Assembly (NCBI RefSeq): GCF_003853645.1
Contig: NZ_QTPO01000037.1
Span: 27,831-91,830 of the forward strand
Source of the DNA: Burkholderia sp. Bp9143
GTDB lineage: Bacteria > Pseudomonadota > Gammaproteobacteria > Burkholderiales > Burkholderiaceae
DNA: 64,000 nucleotides
Reading direction: 5' to 3'
The position numbers were made by a program, and so were the translations under genes. Below the pieces are notes generated by a model. That model was not told the origin of the DNA, searched no databases, and worked only from the letters and a program-made list of their open reading frames with translations. Shown here in pieces: positions 26,029 to 34,712 of the stretch (positions are counted from its first letter, which is position 1; each line of letters begins with the position of its first letter).

Positions 26029-27309
26029 TCAGTGCGCGGTGCGTTCGCGCAGCACTTCCGACGGCCGCGCGTTGCGCACGAACACACCGGCGAGCACCGC
26101 GCCCGCGAGTGCGATCGCGCCGGCCAGCACGAACGCGGACGCGAACGAGCCGCTGCGCTCGACGATGAAGCCGGTCACGGCCGGCCCGATCACGCCCGAC
26201 AGGCTACCCATGCAATGCAGGAAGCCGCTGACGCCGCCGACGCGCGCCGGATGCACGACGTCCTGCACGATCGCCCAGTAGATCGCGCCCGTCACGTACA
26301 GGAAGAACAGCGACACCGACATCAGCGCGACCGCGCCTTGCGTCGACTGCACGGCGCCCGCGACGGCCACGCACGCGCCGGCACCGAGCAGACATGTGAC
26401 GAGCACGATCCGGCGCGACAGCAGCAGGTTGCCGGTGAGCCGGTACAGCGCATCCGAGATCGCGCCGCCGCACGCGAGGCCGACGGTGCCGACGAGCCAG
26501 GGCACGACGGTGGCGACGCTCATCTCCTTGATGTTCAGATGGTGCGCCCGCACGAGGTAGCTCGGGAACCAGCTCAGGAAGAAGAACAGCACGTAGTTGT
26601 AGCTGAAGAACGCGGCGGCTGTCGCGAGGATGCGCGGCTGGCGCACGTAGTGCGACAGCGTGTGCGCGGGCGTTGCCGCGCCGATGGCGGCAGGCGCGTC
26701 GGCGGGCGATGCGGCCGCGGCCGCTGTATCGCCGACCGGCGCGGCCGGACGGTCCGACGTCGACATCATCCACACGACGACCCACGCGAGCCCGATCGCG
26801 CACACGATCCAGAAGGCCGGCCGCCAGCCGAACTGAGCGGCCAGCAGGCCGACGATCGGCCCGGCGATCGCGCCGCCGAGCGGCGAACCGGCGCTGAGCA
26901 GGCCCATCGCGGTCGCGGCGGCGTCGCGCGGCAGCCAGTTGTTGACCATCTTGTTCGCGGCCGAACACAGCGGCCCTTCGGCCATGCCGAACAGCAGCCG
27001 CACGATCAGCAGGCTCACGAAGCCGACGGTGAGCGCGGTCATCCCGCAGAACACCGACCACAGCCCGACCGACAGCACGTACACGAGCTTCGGCCCGAGC
27101 CGGTCGGACGCGAGCCCGCCGATGAAATTGAACAGCGCGTAGCCGATGAAGAACGTGCTGAACACGAGGCCCATCCGCGCGGCGTCGATGCCGAGATCGG
27201 TCTGCACGATCGGCGCGACGATCGACAGCGCAACGCGGTCGAGATAGTTGATGCCGTACACCAGGAACAGCAGGAATACCGTGAACCACGCCTGCGACTT
27301 CTGCTTCAT
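26029..27309 (-). CDS. MFS transporter, ACS family (hexuronate/hexonate type)
   Basis: 426 residues with 12 predicted membrane segments. VYGINYLDRVALSIVAP at the first helix and GPLCSAANKMVNNWLP after helix 4 are hallmarks of GudP/ExuT-like anion:cation symporters that import glucarate, galactarate or hexuronates. The central cytoplasmic loop is long and Ala-rich. It follows the fructuronate reductase gene after 138 bases on the same strand, so import and reduction of a hexuronate are probably linked. Control is probably by the divergent GntR regulator. Confidence 0.88.
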   Translation of the reverse strand: MKQKSQAWFTVFLLFLVYGINYLDRVALSIVAPIVQTDLGIDAARMGLVFSTFFIGYALFNFIGGLASDRLGPKLVYVLSVGLWSVFCGMTALTVGFVSLLIVRLLFGMAEGPLCSAANKMVNNWLPRDAAATAMGLLSAGSPLGGAIAGPIVGLLAAQFGWRPAFWIVCAIGLAWVVVWMMSTSDRPAAPVGDTAAAAASPADAPAAIGAATPAHTLSHYVRQPRILATAAAFFSYNYVLFFFLSWFPSYLVRAHHLNIKEMSVATVVPWLVGTVGLACGGAISDALYRLTGNLLLSRRIVLVTCLLGAGACVAVAGAVQSTQGAVALMSVSLFFLYVTGAIYWAIVQDVVHPARVGGVSGFLHCMGSLSGVIGPAVTGFIVERSGSFASAFVLAGAIALAGAVLAGVFVRNARPSEVLRERTAH

Positions 27310-27447
27310 GTCTGTCTCCTTCGGCCGGTGGGCCGGCCGTCATGTCATGTCTTGTCTTGTCGATCGTTCGCCGCGTCGTTACGGAGCGCGGCGGGCAGGG
27401 CATTGCGCGGTTCGCTTCGGTTGTGGCGAACCGTGATGAGCGTTCGT

Positions 27448-28911
27448 TCAGCGTGCGTGCAACGGCGCGAGCAGCGCGTCGGTGCCGTGTGCGCGCAGCG
27501 TCGACAGATGCGCACCGACGCGCGTGATCAATGCGTCGGGCCATGCAATCGAGCCGGCGAGCGCGGTGCTGCCGAGTGCGGCACGAACCGCGCTGGCAGC
27601 ATCGCCGGCGGCCGACAGCGTCGCGCCGAGCGCGGCCGCGCCCGGATCGCAGATCGCGAGCGGCCGGCCCGATTCGTCATGCGCGGTGGCGAGGTAGTGC
27701 AGCCACAGCGCGAGCGCGCGTTCCAGATACGGACGTTCGACGCCGGCCGCCGCGCTTTCGCCGAGCGCCGGCAACCAGCGCAACGGCACCTTCTGTGTGC
27801 CATCCATCGCGATCTGTTCGGTGCGATGCGCGAGCGTCGGATTGCGGAAGCGCTGCACGAGCGTCGCGCAATAGCCGTGCGCGTCGTAACCGGACGGCAC
27901 GTCGACGGTCGCGAGCAGGTCGCGCGTCATCACGCCGTCGACGAGCGCCGCGATCGCCGGATCGGCCATCGCGTCGGACACGGTCGCGCGGCCGCGCAAC
28001 TGCCCCGCATATGCGATCGCCGAATGCGAGCCGTTCAGCAGCCGCAGTTTCATCGTTTCGTACGGCCGCACGTCGCCGACGAGATGCGCGCCGGCGTCTT
28101 CCCAGCGCGGGCGTAGGCCGGCGAAGCGATCCTCGATCACCCATTGCGAGAACGGCTCGCAGACGATCGCGGCCGCGTCGCGCGCGCCGAGATGCGCGTG
28201 CGCCCAGTCGAGCGATTCGGGCGTCGCGGCCGGCACGATCCGGTCGACCATGCTGTTCGGGAACGCGACATCGTCGCGGATGCGCCGCGCGAGCGCGCCG
28301 TCGATGTGTTCCGCGTAGTCGATCAGCAGCGCGCGCAGCGTGTCGCCGTTCGACGTCATGTTGTCGCAGCACACGACGGTCAGCGGCGCATGGGCCGGCC
28401 GCAGGCGCAGGCCGGCCGCGATCACGCCGAGCGCGGTGCGCGGCGTGTCGGGCGTCGCGAGATCCTGGCGAATCGCGGGATCGTCGGCATCGAGCCCGCC
28501 GCCGGGGCGGCGGCAATAGCCTTTCTCGGTGACGGTCAGGCTGACGATCGACACGGCCGGATCGGCGATCAGCGCCAGCAGCGCGGGCCGCGATTCGGGC
28601 GCGAACAGCGCGCCGTGCACCGCGCCGACGATGCGCGTGCGCGCGCCGTGGCCGTCGCGCTCGGTCACCGTGTACAGGTGATCCTGCGCGGCGAGCAGGT
28701 CGACGGTATGGCGCCGTCGCAGTTCGACACCCACGATCCCCCAGCGGAGGTCGCCCTGTTCGAGCACCGTTTCGGTATGCAGCGCCTGGTGCGCGCGATG
28801 GAACGCGCCGAGGCCGAGATGGACGATGCCCGTGCGGACAGCCTGCCGGTCATAACCGGGGCGGCGAGTGCCGGGCGGCGCGGTGCGCAGGAAATCGGGG
28901 GCGGATGACAT
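27448..28911 (-). CDS. uxuB: Fructuronate reductase / mannitol dehydrogenase family
   Basis: 487 residues of the polyol/mannonate long-chain dehydrogenase family. IVHLGLGAFHRAHQA is the N-terminal nucleotide-binding loop; SLTVTEKGYC, DNMTSNG and FPNSMVDRIVP are family blocks, and KLRLLNGSHSAIAY carries the catalytic Lys and the Asn/His pair. It would interconvert D-fructuronate and D-mannonate with NADH. The presence of a D-mannonate dehydratase in the divergent operon supports this over mannitol or arabinitol. The first operator palindrome lies 20 bases upstream of its ATG. Confidence 0.85.
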   Translation of the reverse strand: MSSAPDFLRTAPPGTRRPGYDRQAVRTGIVHLGLGAFHRAHQALHTETVLEQGDLRWGIVGVELRRRHTVDLLAAQDHLYTVTERDGHGARTRIVGAVHGALFAPESRPALLALIADPAVSIVSLTVTEKGYCRRPGGGLDADDPAIRQDLATPDTPRTALGVIAAGLRLRPAHAPLTVVCCDNMTSNGDTLRALLIDYAEHIDGALARRIRDDVAFPNSMVDRIVPAATPESLDWAHAHLGARDAAAIVCEPFSQWVIEDRFAGLRPRWEDAGAHLVGDVRPYETMKLRLLNGSHSAIAYAGQLRGRATVSDAMADPAIAALVDGVMTRDLLATVDVPSGYDAHGYCATLVQRFRNPTLAHRTEQIAMDGTQKVPLRWLPALGESAAAGVERPYLERALALWLHYLATAHDESGRPLAICDPGAAALGATLSAAGDAASAVRAALGSTALAGSIAWPDALITRVGAHLSTLRAHGTDALLAPLHAR

Positions 28912-28930
28912 GACGATCGGTAACGGTATG

Positions 28931-28940
28931 TACCATGGTA
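28931..28940. promoter_or_regulatory. Operator palindrome 1 for the GntR regulator
   Basis: TACCATGGTA, a perfect 10-bp palindrome within the context TGTACCATGGTAG. It lies between the divergent uxuB-like and gntR genes, close to the uxuB start. A second identical copy lies at 29027-29036. GntR/FadR-subfamily regulators bind palindromes of this size. Confidence 0.7.
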
Positions 28941-29026
28941 GATGGTGGAATGCGTGCAGGTTATTTCGAGTTTGATGACGAAGTTATCGGTGTAAACGCT
29001 AGATCGCCTGAATTCGGCCGCTTCTG

Positions 29027-29036
29027 TACCATGGTA
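29027..29036. promoter_or_regulatory. Operator palindrome 2 for the GntR regulator
   Basis: The second perfect TACCATGGTA, again within TGTACCATGGTAG, 32 bases before the gntR ATG. The two sites are 96 bases apart, close to nine helical turns, so a DNA loop or coordinated repression of both divergent transcripts is possible. Confidence 0.7.
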
Positions 29037-29068
29037 GTTATCGATATCGAGTCGGATTCATCGCAACC

Positions 29069-29800
29069 ATGAGCGAAACGGCAGCACTGGAAGAAGCGGA
29101 CGTCGTGGTCACGGCGTTGCAGGGGTTCTCGCTGGACGAGAGCCGGTCGTATACGGAACAGGTGCACGCGCTGCTGCGCCACGCGATCGTGCGTGGTGCG
29201 CTGCCGCCGCGCACCGCGTTGTCGGAGGCGGTGATCTCCACGACGATCAAGGTCAGCCGCACGCCGGTGCGCGAAGCGTTCGCGCAGCTTGCCGACGAGC
29301 GGCTCGTGCAGATCATCCGCAAGGTCGGCACGCTGGTCGCGCCGATTCCGGTGTCGATCCTCGAGGAAGGGCGCTTCGCGCGCAGCACGCTCGAATGCGC
29401 GAACCACGTCGAGCTCGCGCAGAAGATCACGCCGGCGCAACTCGCGGAGCTGTCGCGGATCATCGACGCGCAGCGCGAGGCGGTGGCCGCCGGCGACGTC
29501 GAGGCGTTCTTCGAGCTCGACGAGGCGATGCACGGCCGGATGTTCGCGTTCGCGGGCCGGCCGCACGTGTGGGAAATGCTGCAGCCGATGAAGCGCCAGT
29601 TCGATCGCGTGCGCTGGCTGCTGCTCGACCGCGTCGAGGATCACGCGCGCCGCGCGCTGCAGGAGCACGAGCAGATCCTCGCGCACATCGCGTCGCGCAA
29701 CATGGCGCTGCTCGGCGCATCGGTCGCGATGCACGTCGACCGGATCGGCTCGCATCTGCCGGAAGTGCGCAGCCGCGCGCCCCATTACTTTGTCGACTGA
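29069..29800 (+). CDS. GntR-family (FadR/UxuR subfamily) transcriptional regulator
   Basis: 243 residues. The winged helix (about 20-85) includes VRGALPPRTALSEAVIS and TIKVSRTPVREAFAQLADE; the C-terminal all-helical FCD ligand domain follows, with the metal-binding Asp/His residues in ELDEAMHGRMF and SVAMHVDRIG. FadR-type regulators of this sort release DNA on binding hexuronates or similar acids. It opens the + strand operon with ManD, two dehydrogenases and an MFS carrier, and is divergent from uxuB. Two copies of TACCATGGTA in the shared upstream region are its likely sites. Confidence 0.9.
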   Translation: MSETAALEEADVVVTALQGFSLDESRSYTEQVHALLRHAIVRGALPPRTALSEAVISTTIKVSRTPVREAFAQLADERLVQIIRKVGTLVAPIPVSILEEGRFARSTLECANHVELAQKITPAQLAELSRIIDAQREAVAAGDVEAFFELDEAMHGRMFAFAGRPHVWEMLQPMKRQFDRVRWLLLDRVEDHARRALQEHEQILAHIASRNMALLGASVAMHVDRIGSHLPEVRSRAPHYFVD

Positions 29801-29829
29801 CACCTGAAATGCCCGCTGGAGGGAGTGCA

Positions 29830-31038
29830 GTGAAAATCGAACGCTTGCAGACCATCGTCACGTGTCCGGGCCGGAACTTCGTGACGGTGAAGATCGTGAC
29901 CGACGAAGGCGTCCATGGCCTCGGCGACGCGACGCTCAACGGGCGCGAGCTCGCGGTGCGCGCGTACCTGGAAGACCACGTGTTCCCGTGCCTCGTCGGG
30001 CGCGACCCGCGCAACATCGAGGACATCTGGCAATACCTGTATCGCGGCGCGTACTGGCGGCGCGGGCCCGTGACGATGACGGCGATCGCCGCGATCGACA
30101 TGGCGCTGTGGGATATCAAGGGCAAGCTCGCGGGCATGCCGGTCTACCAGCTGCTCGGCGGCAAGAGCCGCGACGGCCTGATGGTGTACGGCCACGCGAA
30201 CGGGCGCGATCACGAGGAAGCGGTCGACGCGGTGCGCGCGCACATCGAGGCCGGCTATCGCGCGATCCGCGTGCAGTCCGGCGTGCCGGGGCTCGACAAG
30301 GTGTACGGCGTCGGCAAGACGGCCGGCGCGTACGAACCCGCCGAGAAAGGGCTGCCGCCCGAGGAGCCGTGGGACACCGCACTGTACCTGCGCCACACGC
30401 CGGAACTGTTCCGCAAGGTGCGCGACGCCGTCGGCGACGCGCCGCACCTGCTGCACGACGCGCATCACCGGCTCACGCCGATCGAGGCCGCGCGGCTCGG
30501 CCGCGATCTGGAGCCGCATCGGCTGTTCTGGCTCGAGGACGCAACGCCCGCGGAGAACCAGGACGCGTTCCGCCTGATCCGCCAGCACACGACGACGCCG
30601 CTCGCGGTCGGCGAGGTGTTCAACTCGATCTGGGATTGCAAGGACCTGATCCGCGACCAGCTGATCGACTACATCCGCGCGACGATCGTGCATGCGGGCG
30701 GCATCACGCACGTGCGGCGCATTGCCGACTACGCGGCGATGTACCAGGTGCGCACCGGCTTCCACGGTGCGACCGACCTGTCGCCCGTCTGCATGGCGGC
30801 GGCCGTGAACTTCGGGCTGTGGGCGCCGAACTTCGGTATCCAGGAACTGATGCCGCACAGCGCGCTGACCGATGAAGTGTTTCCGCACAGCTACCGCTTC
30901 GAGGACGGCTATCTCGTGATGGACGACGTGCCGGGCCTCGGCGTCGACATCGACGAGACGCTGGCCGCGAAATATCCGTACGAGCGCGCGTACCTGCCGG
31001 TCGCCCGGCTGCGCGACGGCTCGATGTGGAACTGGTGA
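29830..31038 (+). CDS. manD: D-mannonate dehydratase (enolase superfamily)
   Basis: 402 residues, the standard length for ManD. Counting from GTG 29830, the catalytic residues fall at the family's usual numbers: Arg147, Tyr159, metal ligands Asp210, Glu236 and Glu262, and His212 (in HDAHHRLTP, WLEDATP and VGEVFNS). The enzyme removes water from D-mannonate to give 2-keto-3-deoxygluconate. High- and low-activity subgroups exist, and some act on D-gluconate, which cannot be separated by eye. GGAGGGAG precedes the GTG start. The gene sits between the GntR regulator and a zinc dehydrogenase, as expected for hexuronate catabolism. Confidence 0.88.
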   Translation: MKIERLQTIVTCPGRNFVTVKIVTDEGVHGLGDATLNGRELAVRAYLEDHVFPCLVGRDPRNIEDIWQYLYRGAYWRRGPVTMTAIAAIDMALWDIKGKLAGMPVYQLLGGKSRDGLMVYGHANGRDHEEAVDAVRAHIEAGYRAIRVQSGVPGLDKVYGVGKTAGAYEPAEKGLPPEEPWDTALYLRHTPELFRKVRDAVGDAPHLLHDAHHRLTPIEAARLGRDLEPHRLFWLEDATPAENQDAFRLIRQHTTTPLAVGEVFNSIWDCKDLIRDQLIDYIRATIVHAGGITHVRRIADYAAMYQVRTGFHGATDLSPVCMAAAVNFGLWAPNFGIQELMPHSALTDEVFPHSYRFEDGYLVMDDVPGLGVDIDETLAAKYPYERAYLPVARLRDGSMWNW

Positions 31039-31067
31039 GCGCTGAAGATCTGAAGGAGAGAACCGAA

Positions 31068-32099
31068 ATGTTGAGCGTCGTTGTCGATCGTCCGAGCAGC
31101 ATGACCGTGCGCGAAATGCCGCTGCCCGTGCCCGCCGCCGGCGAAGTGCGCGTGAAGGTGCGCTATGCGGGCATCTGCGGGTCGGACCTGCACATCTTTC
31201 ACGGCAAGAATCCGTTCGTGTCGTACCCGCGCATCATCGGCCATGAATTCGTCGGCACGATCGAGTCGGTCGGCGCGGGCGTTGACGCCGCGCGGCTCGG
31301 CGAGACCGTCGCGGTCGATCCGGTGATCAGCTGCGGGCATTGTCATGCGTGCACGATCGGCCGGCGTAACGTGTGCCGGCACCTGACCGTGCTCGGCGTG
31401 CATCGCGACGGCGGCTTCAGCCAGTACACGTGCGTGCCGGCCGGCAATGCGTACCGGATTCCGGAAGCGATCGCCGATACCTGCGCGGCGATCGTCGAAC
31501 CGTTCGCGGTAGCCGCGAACGCGACGTCCCGCACCGGCGTGCTGCCGGGCGATGTCGCGCTGATCTATGGCGCCGGCACCGTCGGGCTGACGATCCTGCA
31601 GGTGCTCAAGCGCGTGTACGGCATTCGCGCGTTCATCACCGACCGGCTCGACGCGCGGCTGCAGCTCGCGCGCAAGTGCGGCGCGGCGGAGGACGAGATC
31701 ATCAACACGAGCGTCGAGTCTTTGTCCGACGCGCTGGAAAAGCGTGGCGTCGACGGCGGCCCGACGCTGATCTTCGATGCGGTCTGCCATCCGTCGATTC
31801 TGGAGGAGGCCGTGCGGATCGCCGCGCCGGCGGGCCGGATCGGCGTGCTCGGGTTTTCGTCGGAACCGTCGGCGATCGTGCAGGCGGAGCTGACGAAGAA
31901 GGAACTGACGCTCGCCGCATCGCGGCTGAACTGCGCGATGTTCCCGCAGGTGATCGACTGGATTGCCCGCGGGCTGATCCAGCCCGAGCACATCGTCACG
32001 CACAAGGTGGGCTTTCGCGACGTCGCGCAGGCGTTCGAGATGGCCGAGCGCAATCCCGAGAAAAGCTGCAAGATCCTGCTCGATTTCGCGGGCGGCTGA
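31068..32099 (+). CDS. Zinc-dependent alcohol dehydrogenase (RspB / L-gulonate dehydrogenase-like)
   Basis: 343 residues. Medium-chain dehydrogenase with catalytic zinc motifs GICGSDLHIFHG and GHEFVG, a structural-zinc lobe CGHCHACTIGRRNVC, and the nucleotide fold IYGAGTVGLTILQ. RspB/UxuL-type relatives next to ManD genes oxidise L-gulonate or similar aldonates to fructuronate. AAGGAGAG precedes ATG 31068, 29 bases after manD. The aldonate substrate is inferred from its neighbours. Confidence 0.85.
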   Translation: MLSVVVDRPSSMTVREMPLPVPAAGEVRVKVRYAGICGSDLHIFHGKNPFVSYPRIIGHEFVGTIESVGAGVDAARLGETVAVDPVISCGHCHACTIGRRNVCRHLTVLGVHRDGGFSQYTCVPAGNAYRIPEAIADTCAAIVEPFAVAANATSRTGVLPGDVALIYGAGTVGLTILQVLKRVYGIRAFITDRLDARLQLARKCGAAEDEIINTSVESLSDALEKRGVDGGPTLIFDAVCHPSILEEAVRIAAPAGRIGVLGFSSEPSAIVQAELTKKELTLAASRLNCAMFPQVIDWIARGLIQPEHIVTHKVGFRDVAQAFEMAERNPEKSCKILLDFAGG

Positions 32100-32266
32100 T
32101 ACCGGTTCGTGTCGCCGGCCGGGATGCGTCGCGCGTGGCGCGCCATCCCGGCCGCATGACGCGATCGCTCGCCGCGGGCGAGCCGGGCGGCGCGAATCCC
32201 GCGCGCCGCGTCGAGGGCAGGTTCGGGATCGGAGACACCGACATCCAATATCAGGAGACATGCATC

Positions 32267-33301
32267 GTGACCCGGATTCCGTTCGAGGAAATGCAGCGTG
32301 CGATCCATGCGGCGCTCGTGAATGCCGGCATGCGCGAAAGCGACGCCGAAATCTGTGCGAGGGTGCATACCGAATCGACCTGTGACGGCGTCAATTCGCA
32401 CGGCATCAATCGCGTGGCGCGCTTCGTCGACTATCTCGCCAAGGGGTGGGTGAACCTTGACGGAACGCGCATGCGCGTCAAGCAATTCGGTGCGATCGAG
32501 GTCTGCGACGGCCAGCGCGGGCCGGGCATTCTCAACGCACTGTCCGCGACCGACCGGGCCATCGAGATCGCCGACGCGCAAGGCGTCGGCATCGTGGCGA
32601 TGCGCAACGCGGCCCACTGGATGCGGGGCGGCACCTATGGCTGGCACGCGGCCGAGCGCGGCTACATCGCGATCTGCTGGACCAACACCGAATCGTGCAT
32701 GCCCGGCTGGGGCGGCAAGAACACGCGCGTCGGCAACAACCCGTTCGTGATGGCGGTGCCGCGGGATCGCGGCCATATCGTGCTCGACATGGCGATGTCG
32801 CAGTACTCGTACGGCAAGCTGCAGGCCACCCGCCTCAAGGGGAAGAACATGCCGTTTCCCGCCGGCTTCGACAGCGACGGGAAGCTGACCGCCGAGCCCG
32901 GCCCGATCGAAGCGTCGATGCGGATCTTGCCGATGGGCTACTGGAAGGGTTCGGGATTCGCGATCATGCTCGACGTGCTGGCGGCGGTGTTGTCCGAAGG
33001 GCTCGCGACGAACGGGATCGATGCGATTCAGCAGGGAAGCTGCACGGGGTGCTCGCAGGTCTTCATCGTGATCGACCCGCGCAAGCTCGGCGGCGAAGCC
33101 TTCACGAACCACGTGGCCGACGGCGTGGCGGACTACGTGAATACGTCCGAGCTCGCGGAAGACAGCAAGGAAGTGCTCTATCCGGGGCAGAGCGCGCTGC
33201 GCACGCGGATCGAACAGCGGCAGCACGGCATCGCCGTCGACGACGGGATCTGGGCCGACGTGCTCGCGCTTGCCGAGCGCCGTGTGTTGCCGCATCGCTG
33301 A
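32267..33301 (+). CDS. Ldh2-family NAD(P)H oxidoreductase (2,3-diketo-L-gulonate reductase-like)
   Basis: 344 residues of the type II malate/lactate dehydrogenase family, not a Rossmann protein. Family blocks include DGVNSHGINRVARFVDYL with the catalytic His, NAAHWMRGGTYGWHAAE, NPFVMAVP, LDMAMSQYSYGKL and MGYWKGSGFAIMLDVLAA. Relatives include DlgD (2,3-diketo-L-gulonate reductase), YjmC and ureidoglycolate dehydrogenase. In this operon a sugar-acid substrate is likely. GTG 32267 with AGGAGA upstream was chosen; an ATG at 32260 is in another frame. The 167-base gap before it may carry an internal promoter. Confidence 0.82.
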   Translation: MTRIPFEEMQRAIHAALVNAGMRESDAEICARVHTESTCDGVNSHGINRVARFVDYLAKGWVNLDGTRMRVKQFGAIEVCDGQRGPGILNALSATDRAIEIADAQGVGIVAMRNAAHWMRGGTYGWHAAERGYIAICWTNTESCMPGWGGKNTRVGNNPFVMAVPRDRGHIVLDMAMSQYSYGKLQATRLKGKNMPFPAGFDSDGKLTAEPGPIEASMRILPMGYWKGSGFAIMLDVLAAVLSEGLATNGIDAIQQGSCTGCSQVFIVIDPRKLGGEAFTNHVADGVADYVNTSELAEDSKEVLYPGQSALRTRIEQRQHGIAVDDGIWADVLALAERRVLPHR

Positions 33302-33386
33302 CGACACGACGGCGGGCGCGCCGGAGCGGACTGACGAATCGAATCCATTGCTGCAAGGACACGTGTTTTCATCGGGAGAACTGACC

Positions 33387-34676
33387 ATGAGGGCGGATGT
33401 CGCGCTTGCGCTGGACGCAGGCATCGAGGCACGGAACGAAGATGCGTTGTACCGGAAAGTGATACTGAGGATCGTCCCGCTGTTCTTCCTTGGTTTCATC
33501 ATGTCGTACCTGGACCGCGTCAACATCGGGTTCGCGAAATTGCAGATGGCGGCCGATTTCGGTCTGACGAATGCGTCGTTCGCCCTCGGTGCGAGCGTGT
33601 TCTTCTGGGGCTACATGCTGTTCGAGATCCCGAGCAACCTGATCCTGCGGCGGGTCGGCGCGCGGGCATGGATCGCGCGGATCATGATCACCTGGGGGAT
33701 CGTGTCGATCCTGATGGTCTTCTCGAGGAACGCAGTCGCGTTCTATTCGCTGCGGTTCCTGCTGGGCGTCTGCGAGGCCGGCTTCGTCCCGGGCGTGATG
33801 TACTACACGAACACGTGGCTGCCGGCCCGGCGCCAGAGCGGCATGTACTCGCTGTTCCTGATGGCGTTGCCGATCGCCGTCGTGTTCGGCGCGCCGCTGT
33901 CCGGCGCGATCATGGAGACGATGGGCGGCGTGGCGGGGATCCACGGGTGGCAGTGGCTGTTCCTGCTCGAAGGGCTGCCGTCGGTGGTGCTGGGCGTCGT
34001 CATCCTGATGCTGCTGCGAAACAGGCCGGCCGACGTCGACTGGCTGACGCCGCGCGAGAAGCAGATCATCGAGGCGAACGTCGCGACGGAGGCGGCCTTC
34101 AAGTCGCATCGCGTGGCCGATGCATTCCGGTCGCCGAAGATCTATGCACTGATCGTCGTGATGATCCTGTTCAACACCGGGTTCTATGGCCTGACGTTCT
34201 GGATGCCGACGCTGTTTCACGAGGCGGGCGTTGCGAACAGCCTGGACGTCGGGTTGCTGACGGCCATCCCGTTCGGCGTCGCAGCGATCTGCATGTACGT
34301 GAATGCGAAGCGCGCGGAGCAATCCGGGCGGCTGCGGCGGCACGGCGTGGTGCCCGTCGCGCTGGCCGCGATCGGCCTGTTCGTCGCGACGATCGCACAC
34401 GACCACTTCTGGCTCGCGCTGGTGATGCTGACCGTCGCGACGTCGGGCATCCTGTCGCTGATGCCGATCTACTGGACGCTGCCGGGGCGCGTGCTGTCCG
34501 GCCCGGCGGCGGCGGCCGGCTTCGCGCTGATCAACGCGTGCGGGAGCCTGTCCGGCATTCTGGGCGCGATGATCATCGGCTATGCGGGCCTGCGGACCGG
34601 GATGATGATCCTGGCAGGCTTCCTGGTGTTGTGCAGTGTCGTGTTCTACCGGGTCTGCCCGCCCACGGCGGACTAG
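33387..34676 (+). CDS. MFS transporter, ACS family (organic/sugar acid importer)
   Basis: 429 residues with 12 membrane segments. SYLDRVNIGFAKLQMAADFG after helix 1, FEIPSNLILRRVGAR and LLGVCEAGFVPGVMYY identify the anion:cation symporter family (tartrate, phthalate, hexonate carriers). It ends the + strand operon behind GntR, ManD and two dehydrogenases, so its cargo is probably the aldonate or hexuronate these enzymes use. GGGAGA precedes ATG 33387. It is a different lineage from the carrier at 26.0-27.3 kb, so the locus has two importers. Confidence 0.88.
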   Translation: MRADVALALDAGIEARNEDALYRKVILRIVPLFFLGFIMSYLDRVNIGFAKLQMAADFGLTNASFALGASVFFWGYMLFEIPSNLILRRVGARAWIARIMITWGIVSILMVFSRNAVAFYSLRFLLGVCEAGFVPGVMYYTNTWLPARRQSGMYSLFLMALPIAVVFGAPLSGAIMETMGGVAGIHGWQWLFLLEGLPSVVLGVVILMLLRNRPADVDWLTPREKQIIEANVATEAAFKSHRVADAFRSPKIYALIVVMILFNTGFYGLTFWMPTLFHEAGVANSLDVGLLTAIPFGVAAICMYVNAKRAEQSGRLRRHGVVPVALAAIGLFVATIAHDHFWLALVMLTVATSGILSLMPIYWTLPGRVLSGPAAAAGFALINACGSLSGILGAMIIGYAGLRTGMMILAGFLVLCSVVFYRVCPPTAD

Positions 34677-34712
34677 CCGCGAGCCAGGCCGCGGCCGTCC
34701 GCGCGAGGGCGG

